A stretch of DNA of 9,608 nt, taken from assembly GCA_002938075.1 (NCBI GenBank), contig PTLK01000060.1:1-9608 (forward strand), read 5' to 3'. Of the stretch, positions 5,146-9,608 are shown one piece after another. Source of the DNA: Alphaproteobacteria bacterium MarineAlpha3_Bin3 (GTDB lineage: Bacteria > Pseudomonadota > Alphaproteobacteria > Rhodospirillales > Casp-alpha2). The translations under genes were made by a program, and so were the position numbers. Numbering within the stretch: position 1 is the first letter of the stretch; each line of letters opens with the position of its first letter. Under the pieces are notes generated by a model. It searched no databases, had not been told where the DNA came from, and worked only from the letters and a program-made list of their open reading frames with translations.

Positions 5146-7745
5146 CAGACTTGGCGGGCGAACGTGGAATATCGGTTACTGGGAACACCCTCGCCGGGAC
5201 CGGCGCCGTGTTCCGGCACGAACTTCGGTTGCTGCTCTATCAGCCACTGAGCTACCTATTCCAGCTTGGTTTCCTGGCGGTCCTTGCGGCTTCTGTCTTC
5301 CTGATTGCCGACTTCTATGCCACCGACGAGGCATCGATCCGCCTGTTGCTGGTATTTTTACCGTGGGTCGCCTTGATCCTGGTGCCGGCCCTGGCCATGC
5401 GTGCCTGGATCGAAGACCACAGTGACCGAAGCATGGAATTGACCCTGACCCTGCCGGTGAGCGTGGGCGCGGTCGTCCTGGGAAAGTTTCTGGCCGGTTA
5501 TCTGGTCTTGATCGTCACCCTGTTGTTCACGCTGCCGCTGGTGGCGACGGTGTATTACCTGGGCGAACCGGATTCCGGGGTATTGTTCGCGGGATATTTA
5601 GCGTCCGCGCTTTTGTTGGGGACTTACTATGCGATCTCTCTATTCGCCGCGGCGCTGTCTCGGGAGCAGGTCGGGGCCTTCGTCATCGGCATCGCCTTGT
5701 TGTTTGTCCTTCTGCTTCTCGGCTGGGACGTGTTTGGCCGTGTCCTAAGAGGACAAGTGCCCGCTTCGATTATTGAGGCCCTGACGGCCTACAGTCCCAA
5801 TACCTGGCTCATCCATATCAGCCGGGGCGTGGTCGATTTCGCCGGGGTGTTTTATTTTGCCGCCGTTTCCGCCGCCTCGTTGATCGGCGCGAAATTAGTG
5901 ATCGGCGCCCGGTCCCGCGGCCCCTTGTCACCGGCGCGGACGGCACGGGGCGCGGCGGTGGCCTTGTTGATCGTAAGCCTGTTGGCTGGTTTGGTTCCGG
6001 CGGCCCAGCGGGTTCCCGGGGTCCTGGACCTGACGGCGGAAAAGGAGTTCACCCTTCACGACGGAATGTTTCGGGTCCTTGAACGGCTTCCCGCCGACAC
6101 CCAGGTGACGTTGTACTGGAGTGCCAGTGAACCCAGCGTGCCCGCTACCATCAAATCCCATGCCACTCGCGTTTCCGAACTGTTGAAGACCCTTGTCGGC
6201 CGATCGGATGGCCGGCTTTCCCTGCGGACGGTCGACCCGGAACCGGACACCGACGAGGAGCTCCAGGCCATCGCCCACGGGGTCAGGAAAATCCCCATGT
6301 CGTCGGGCGATAATTTCTACCTCGGCATGACCTTTCAACATGGCGGGCGGGTCGGAAACATTCCATACCTGGACATCCGGCGCGACCGACTCCTCGAATA
6401 CGACATCGCCGTGGGGCTGAACGGGCTGACCCGCACTCGGACCCCGAAAATAGGCGTCCTCAGCCCCCTTATACCGTCAGCGGCGGCGATCGGCGAGAGG
6501 GCAGGCATGTCGTTTATGGCCGAGCTCAAACGCGCCTACGACATCGCGGTCATTCCGTATTTCAAGGAGGTCCTACCGGACGGGCTGGACGTCTTGGTGT
6601 TGATCGACACGACCATCCTCAGGGGTGAAATGCTCTACGCCATCGACCAGTTCGTGATGAAGGGGGGCGGGCTCGTGGTCATGATGGACCCCTATCTCCG
6701 CTTCAACCGGGCCAGCAACGCCGTTAATCCCCAGCCCTCGGACGAGATCAACGACATCTCCGACATCCTGCAGAAATACGGCGTTCGTTATCTGGGCGAG
6801 GCCATCGTCGGCGACGCCCAACGGGCGTCCGTGGTCGCCGACCCGCAACAGGCGCGATTGAGTTTCCCTTTCTGGATGCGCATTCCAACGGACGGGCTTT
6901 CCCCGTCGCACCCGGCGACGGCGGACCTGAACGAGGTGTTCATGGTCGAGCCGGGGGCGCTCAAGCTGCTGGCTCCGGAGCGCGCGACGGCGCTGGTCAC
7001 GACGACGGAGAACAGCGGCACCTTGCCGCGCAAGGGCTTCGCTGACAAAATCCCGCGCGAACTGGCGTTCGCCTTCAAGCCAGACAAAATCCGCCGCGTC
7101 ATTGCCGCGGCGCTCCGCGGCCCCTTCGAGAGCGCCTACGCGGCTCCGCCCGATGGCGTCGACGCGGGCCGCTACATCCAGCGCTCGGGGGACGCCTGGG
7201 CCCCGGTCTTCGTCATCGCCGACGTGGACTGGCTGTTCGACCCGTTTTCCCTGCAACGGACGAACGTCGGCGATAAGGTGCTGGTACGGCCGCTCAACGA
7301 CAATCTCGCCTTTCTGCTGAACATCATCGAATACGCCGGCGGCGACGAGGCACTGATCGCCATCCGTTCCCGGGGCAGGCTGCACCGCCCGTTCAGCCGG
7401 GTCGCCGACCTGTTCCAGGCGGCGGAGCTTAAGTTCAAGGAGGAGGAGGCGGCGCTGACGCGGCGCGTCGCCGAGATCGAAGGCCGGATCGCGGCGTACT
7501 CGGAAACCGCCGGGAGCGCCAACATCGACCAAATGCCATCCCGCATCAAAGAGGACCTGAAGAAGTTCCGGATGGAATTGCTGCCGGTGCGCCGCAAGCT
7601 GCGCGCCGTGCGCCGGCAGATACGCAACGAGGTCGACAGCCTCGGCCGCCGCCTGACCGTCGTCAACCTACTGGCCGGCCCCTTGTTCGTGCTGGTCTTC
7701 GGCGCCGCCGTGTTCACCCTGCGGCGCCGGCGGGGCGGCGGCTAA
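5142..7745 (+). CDS. GldF-GldG fusion: ABC-2 permease joined to a GldG-type extracytoplasmic domain
   Basis: This 867-residue protein joins two proteins that are separate in the classical Gld system. Residues 1-255 form an ABC-2 permease with helices near 36-57, 67-87, 110-135, 147-170, 176-196 and 230-253, including the WIEDHSDRSMELTLTLPVS segment typical of GldF. After a short basic linker (256-269) comes a seventh helix (270-287) and the GldG hallmark VLDLTAEKEFTLHDG (294-308). The remainder is a large soluble region with VLVLIDT (484-490) and the FVMKGGGLVVMMDPYLRF stretch, matching the GldG/ABC_transp_aux (PF09822) type. Residues 755-835 are highly charged and probably coiled coil, and a last helix (838-859) precedes a basic tail, RRRRGGG. 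The soluble part should lie outside the cytoplasmic membrane, anchored at both ends. The start is GTG at 5142, overlapping the ATPase stop. Cargo is unknown. Confidence 0.85.
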   Translation: MTDLAGERGISVTGNTLAGTGAVFRHELRLLLYQPLSYLFQLGFLAVLAASVFLIADFYATDEASIRLLLVFLPWVALILVPALAMRAWIEDHSDRSMELTLTLPVSVGAVVLGKFLAGYLVLIVTLLFTLPLVATVYYLGEPDSGVLFAGYLASALLLGTYYAISLFAAALSREQVGAFVIGIALLFVLLLLGWDVFGRVLRGQVPASIIEALTAYSPNTWLIHISRGVVDFAGVFYFAAVSAASLIGAKLVIGARSRGPLSPARTARGAAVALLIVSLLAGLVPAAQRVPGVLDLTAEKEFTLHDGMFRVLERLPADTQVTLYWSASEPSVPATIKSHATRVSELLKTLVGRSDGRLSLRTVDPEPDTDEELQAIAHGVRKIPMSSGDNFYLGMTFQHGGRVGNIPYLDIRRDRLLEYDIAVGLNGLTRTRTPKIGVLSPLIPSAAAIGERAGMSFMAELKRAYDIAVIPYFKEVLPDGLDVLVLIDTTILRGEMLYAIDQFVMKGGGLVVMMDPYLRFNRASNAVNPQPSDEINDISDILQKYGVRYLGEAIVGDAQRASVVADPQQARLSFPFWMRIPTDGLSPSHPATADLNEVFMVEPGALKLLAPERATALVTTTENSGTLPRKGFADKIPRELAFAFKPDKIRRVIAAALRGPFESAYAAPPDGVDAGRYIQRSGDAWAPVFVIADVDWLFDPFSLQRTNVGDKVLVRPLNDNLAFLLNIIEYAGGDEALIAIRSRGRLHRPFSRVADLFQAAELKFKEEEAALTRRVAEIEGRIAAYSETAGSANIDQMPSRIKEDLKKFRMELLPVRRKLRAVRRQIRNEVDSLGRRLTVVNLLAGPLFVLVFGAAVFTLRRRRGGG

Positions 7746-8704
7746 GTCCTGGCGGAACCGGCTGTTCGCGGCGTTTCCGAGGTCGGCAGGTCGCCGAAAC
7801 GCTTCTCGAACTCGCCCGATTCCTTCAGCTCTTTGACGATCGAGATCATCACATTCGCCATCGGCATCATCGGTTCGCTCGGCGACCAAACCAACCCGAC
7901 TTCCTGGCTGATTTCCGGTTCGATCAGGTCCACGGCGCGGGCCCCGGGAAACTGTCCGGGCATACGGACGAAATGCTTCGGGATCACGGTGACCAATCCC
8001 GCGAACATGACGTGGAAAATCAGGTTGAGGATGGAATCAGACACGGTGACGCAGGGCGTAGGCTCCTTGCCGGCCTTGGCGAAGGTGTCGTCGATGATCT
8101 TCCGCTCGTGCATGGACTTGTCCAACAGGCACAGTGGCAGGTCCGCGGCGTCTTTCCAGGTAACCGCCGAGAGTTTGGCGTATTCCTTGGTATCGGGGAC
8201 CAGAAGGCTTAAGCGCTCGTCGTAGATCGGCATCGAATGCAGACCCTTGAGTTCCCCCTGTTGCAGATAGGTGATGCCGACGTCGAGCGAAAAGTTGCTG
8301 AGGCCCAGTTTGGTTTCCTCGATGCCCAGGAACTGGATATCCACCTCGACACCCGGGTGTTTCTGGGCCAGTAGCTGGCTGAACAACGGCAGCACGGGCG
8401 AGCTGTTGGGCATGGCGCCCAGGCGCAGCCGGCCTTCGAAGTTTTCCCGCATGCCGGAAAGCTCGACCAGCATGGCGTCCCGCTGGGAGATGACGCGTTC
8501 GGCCCATTCGATGATCTTCTGGCCTTCGCTGGTAAAACCGAGAAACCGCCTGCCGCGCAGCACGATGGGGACGCCAAGGGTCAATTCCAGTTGCTTGATG
8601 GCGCTCGAAAGGCTTGGCTGGGAAACGTTGCAGCGTGCCGCCGCGCGGCCAAAATGTTCCTCCTGCGCCAAGGCAGTCAGGTACTGGAGTTGTCTAAAAA
8701 ACAT
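7742..8704 (-). CDS. LysR-type transcriptional regulator
   Basis: This 320-residue regulator has an N-terminal winged helix-turn-helix at residues 1-60. The pattern HFGRAAARCNVSQPSLSSAI is followed by KQLELTLGVPIVLRG, the family hallmark. A linker helix (about 61-90) leads to a two-lobed co-inducer domain from GRLRLGAMPN (91-100) onward. The effector cannot be read from sequence. On the - strand GGGGGAG lies just before the ATG, supporting the start. The stop (TAG on this strand) shares bases with the TAA of the convergent GldFG gene, leaving no room for a terminator between them. The upstream region holds two palindromic T-N11-A boxes, so autoregulation is likely. Divergent targets would be the small + strand frame at 8969 or genes beyond it. 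Regulators of this look occur near formate dehydrogenase and other C1 genes, but I cannot assign a pathway here. Confidence 0.9.
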   Translation of the reverse strand: MFFRQLQYLTALAQEEHFGRAAARCNVSQPSLSSAIKQLELTLGVPIVLRGRRFLGFTSEGQKIIEWAERVISQRDAMLVELSGMRENFEGRLRLGAMPNSSPVLPLFSQLLAQKHPGVEVDIQFLGIEETKLGLSNFSLDVGITYLQQGELKGLHSMPIYDERLSLLVPDTKEYAKLSAVTWKDAADLPLCLLDKSMHERKIIDDTFAKAGKEPTPCVTVSDSILNLIFHVMFAGLVTVIPKHFVRMPGQFPGARAVDLIEPEISQEVGLVWSPSEPMMPMANVMISIVKELKESGEFEKRFGDLPTSETPRTAGSART

Positions 8705-8752
8705 CGCTCCCCCGGTATTTTCATCTGTTCTTTATTGATAAACGCGGTCCTG

Positions 8753-8795
8753 TAATAGATGCATTCTATCACTTTTTAATAGATGTATTCTATCA
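8753..8795. promoter_or_regulatory. Tandem LysR-type operator boxes (two T-N11-A palindromes, 24-bp period)
   Basis: The 19-base unit TAATAGATGYATTCTATCA occurs at 8753-8771 and 8777-8795 with a single C/T difference. Each unit contains the inverted repeat ATAGA-N5-TCTAT (8755-8769 and 8779-8793), which fits the LysR-type T-N11-A box. The boxes lie 51 to 89 bases upstream of the regulator start, a typical place for autoregulation and control of a divergent gene. Closer to the gene there is a further small palindrome, TTTAT-TG-ATAAA (8731-8742). The repeat and symmetry are seen directly; binding by the adjacent regulator is inferred. Confidence 0.65.
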
Positions 8796-8968
8796 AAAAG
8801 GGATTTTTGGACCCAGATTGCCCAGATCAAGGGCTGGAATTATTTTTTGATATCCTTGATCTATGCCAAGTCCCTTTTCCTCTAACTTGTCTATCAATAG
8901 CCCACTGGGAACGAATGTAATAAGGAATCTTTTATCAGAAGGAGATCAAAATTACTGGTGCAAGCGCA
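8796..8968. other. AT-rich intergenic region between the operator boxes and the small + strand frame
   Basis: No gene is supported here. The stretch is noticeably richer in A and T than the genes. It holds a partial third T-N11-A box, ATATCCTTGATCTAT (8850-8864), the palindrome CTATCAATAG (8891-8900), and a strong AAGGAG at 8939-8944. That AAGGAG has no ATG or TTG at normal distance: the nearest possible starts are ATT 8951 (in frame with the peptide at 8969) and GTG 8958 in another frame. I could not find a convincing -10/-35 pair. Confidence 0.4.
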
Positions 8969-9055
8969 ATGGTTGAGGAGACACCTCTCTGCAAGAAGCG
9001 CAATCTCACGCCCTGTGAGACCCCCGGTTGCAGCGAGAACTGCGCCTATGCCTAA
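8969..9055 (+). CDS. Possible small cysteine-rich peptide (28 residues)
   Basis: ATG 8969 opens a 28-residue frame with four cysteines at positions 8, 16, 21 and 25 (CETPGCSENCAYA at the end), ending in TAA 9053-9055. G or C occupies the third position in 21 of 28 codons, like the neighbouring genes. The other frames across this stretch look less biased. The start is uncertain: the good AAGGAG at 8939-8944 is 24 bases away from the ATG, but well placed for a rare ATT start at 8951 in the same frame, which would add six residues. The next small frame continues in the same phase after the stop, so both may be halves of one gene. I do not recognise the family. Confidence 0.35.
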   Translation: MVEETPLCKKRNLTPCETPGCSENCAYA

Positions 9056-9073
9056 AGCTGCTACGAATACCGG

Positions 9074-9145
9074 ATGGGTCGATCGACCGTGTTCTGGCCC
9101 GGTGTGGCGCTCATCATGTTGGTCGTCCTGGGGGCCTTTCTCTAA
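9074..9145 (+). CDS. Possible single-helix membrane peptide (23 residues)
   Basis: ATG 9074 encodes 23 residues, mostly one hydrophobic helix (VFWPGVALIMLVVLGAFL at 6-23), ending in TAA 9143-9145. Third positions are G or C in 19 of 23 codons. No clear ribosome site precedes it. It is in the same phase as the cysteine-rich peptide at 8969. The six codons between that stop and this ATG read SCYEYR with the same codon bias, so it may be the C-terminal half of one interrupted gene of about 58 residues. Standing alone it would be an unrecognised small membrane peptide. Confidence 0.35.
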   Translation: MGRSTVFWPGVALIMLVVLGAFL

Positions 9146-9192
9146 GTCGGCCAAACGACAACTAAAGTACCGAACGCCCGGACGTCGTTGCC

Positions 9193-9222
9193 GGCGGCGT
9201 GCTCAAAGATCTGAGCGCCGCC
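9193..9222. other. Imperfect GC-rich hairpin
   Basis: GGCGGC (9193-9198) pairs with GCCGCC (9217-9222), and GCTCA (9201-9205) with TGAGC (9212-9216). There is a two-base GT bulge and an AAGATC loop. No T-run follows on either strand, so it is not a classical intrinsic terminator. It may structure the 3' end of the small + strand transcript. Confidence 0.35.
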
Positions 9223-9312
9223 CCGGCCCGCGGGCGGCAAGCGGGCGCTCGTTGAACCGAGAACGCTGGTATTCCCTAAATCGCTAATCCTGAAATTGTG
9301 GTCATGCCTGTG

Positions 9313-9330
9313 GCCCGGCGGGCAATTTTT
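9313..9330 (+). terminator. Weak intrinsic terminator candidate
   Basis: A short GCCCG/CGGGC stem (9313-9317 with 9319-9323, in practice four pairs and a three-base loop) is followed by AA and five T (9326-9330). It could end transcripts from the small + strand frame. The stem is short, so confidence is low. Confidence 0.25.
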
Positions 9331-9416
9331 CTTGGCCCCTCCCAAATTCGAGTGGGCACTCCCTACCCGGGCGTTAATTTCGAAGATTTGTGTGCCCAGG
9401 ACTTTATCGCACGCGC

Positions 9417-9608
9417 TTAGATGCGGATGCGTTCCCCTTTTGGGTCGAAGAACGGCGTGTCCACGACCGATGCGGTTACTTTTTTAGACCCGGTAACGAT
9501 GGTCAACGTGGACCCGATTTTCGAATGCTCCACCGGCACGTAACCAAGCCCGATAACTTTATCCAACGTCGGGCTATAGGCGGCAAAGGTCGCTTTGCCG
9601 GCCGGTTT
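9417..9608 (-). CDS. GcvT/aminomethyltransferase-family protein, C-terminal part
   Basis: The frame is open to the window edge, so only the last 63 residues are seen and the start lies beyond 9608. They fit the C-terminal beta-barrel of the glycine-cleavage T-protein (GcvT_C) fold: LGYVPVEHSKIGSTLTI, then a short strand pair, and the terminal SVVDTPFFDPKGERIRI. The closing FFDPxGERxR pattern resembles folate-binding GcvT-like proteins such as aminomethyltransferase-family enzymes, sarcosine or dimethylglycine dehydrogenases and DMSP demethylase-like proteins, rather than being diagnostic of true GcvT. Such proteins move one-carbon units to tetrahydrofolate in the cytoplasm. The exact member cannot be set from this fragment. 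It reads toward the small + strand frame and is not in an operon with anything visible here. Confidence 0.75.
   Translation of the reverse strand, partial: KPAGKATFAAYSPTLDKVIGLGYVPVEHSKIGSTLTIVTGSKKVTASVVDTPFFDPKGERIRI

Larger units (their letters stand above)
9146..9416. other. Intergenic region, no gene supported
   Basis: No frame here combines a credible start, ribosome site and protein-like composition. It contains an imperfect hairpin at 9193-9222 and a short GC stem followed by five T at 9313-9330. There is also a distant inverted repeat (TGGGCAC near 9354, GTGCCCA near 9392) too widely spaced to judge. Confidence 0.4.

Noticed and set aside
6573..7532. 319-residue - strand frame opposite the GldFG fusion
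   Set aside because: It is antisense to a clear gene, rich in Arg, Gly and Val, with no domain. Long antisense frames are expected in GC-rich coding DNA.
8894..9154. 86-residue - strand frame with a TM-like stretch over the small + strand peptides
   Set aside because: Only about half of its codons end in G or C, against about four fifths in the opposing + strand frame and high values in the neighbouring genes. It has no convincing ribosome site, and its ends run into AT-rich intergenic DNA.
8958..9287. 109-residue + strand frame from GTG 8958
   Set aside because: Composition is dominated by Arg, Ser, Pro and Trp, typical of an out-of-phase reading of GC-rich coding DNA. The AAGGAG is 13 bases away, and the competing frame has better codon bias.
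9296..9487. 63-residue + strand frame over the GcvT-family fragment
   Set aside because: It overlaps the recognisable - strand GcvT_C fragment in antisense and has no domain or ribosome site.

Overview
The window looks like chromosomal DNA of a GC-rich proteobacterium, most likely an alphaproteobacterium. The evidence is high G/C at third codon positions, NitT/TauT-type ABC transporter genes, a LysR-type regulator, a GldA/GldFG-type ABC-2 system and a GcvT-fold enzyme. The sequence alone does not support a genus. I see no mobile element, CRISPR array, tRNA or rRNA.

Left part (2-4104): the 3' end of a periplasmic substrate-binding protein gene, a strong 13-bp hairpin, then four genes in the order permease-ATPase-permease-ATPase, all on the + strand. 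Together they can encode one heteromeric NitT/TauT-family importer. The substrate cannot be read from the sequence. The two ATPases carry complementary defects: the first has a degenerate signature motif and the second lacks the switch (H-loop) histidine. In a heterodimer both defects would fall in the same composite ATP site, leaving one consensus and one degenerate site. This is the most interesting observation in the window.

Middle part (4146-7745): a 68-residue two-helix membrane protein, a promoter candidate lying almost on the next start codon, and an operon of two overlapping genes. The operon encodes a GldA-like ABC ATPase and an 867-residue fusion of a GldF-like permease to a GldG-like extracytoplasmic domain. 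The pair is a self-contained ABC-2 type system of unknown cargo.

Right part (7742-9608): a LysR-type regulator on the - strand whose stop codon overlaps the stop of the fusion gene. Its upstream region holds two near-identical palindromic T-N11-A boxes 24 bp apart, probable operator sites. Beyond it, on the + strand, lies a small coding-like frame: a cysteine-rich 28-residue peptide, an in-frame TAA, then a 23-residue hydrophobic peptide. The window closes with the C-terminus of a GcvT/aminomethyltransferase-fold protein on the - strand, cut by the window edge.
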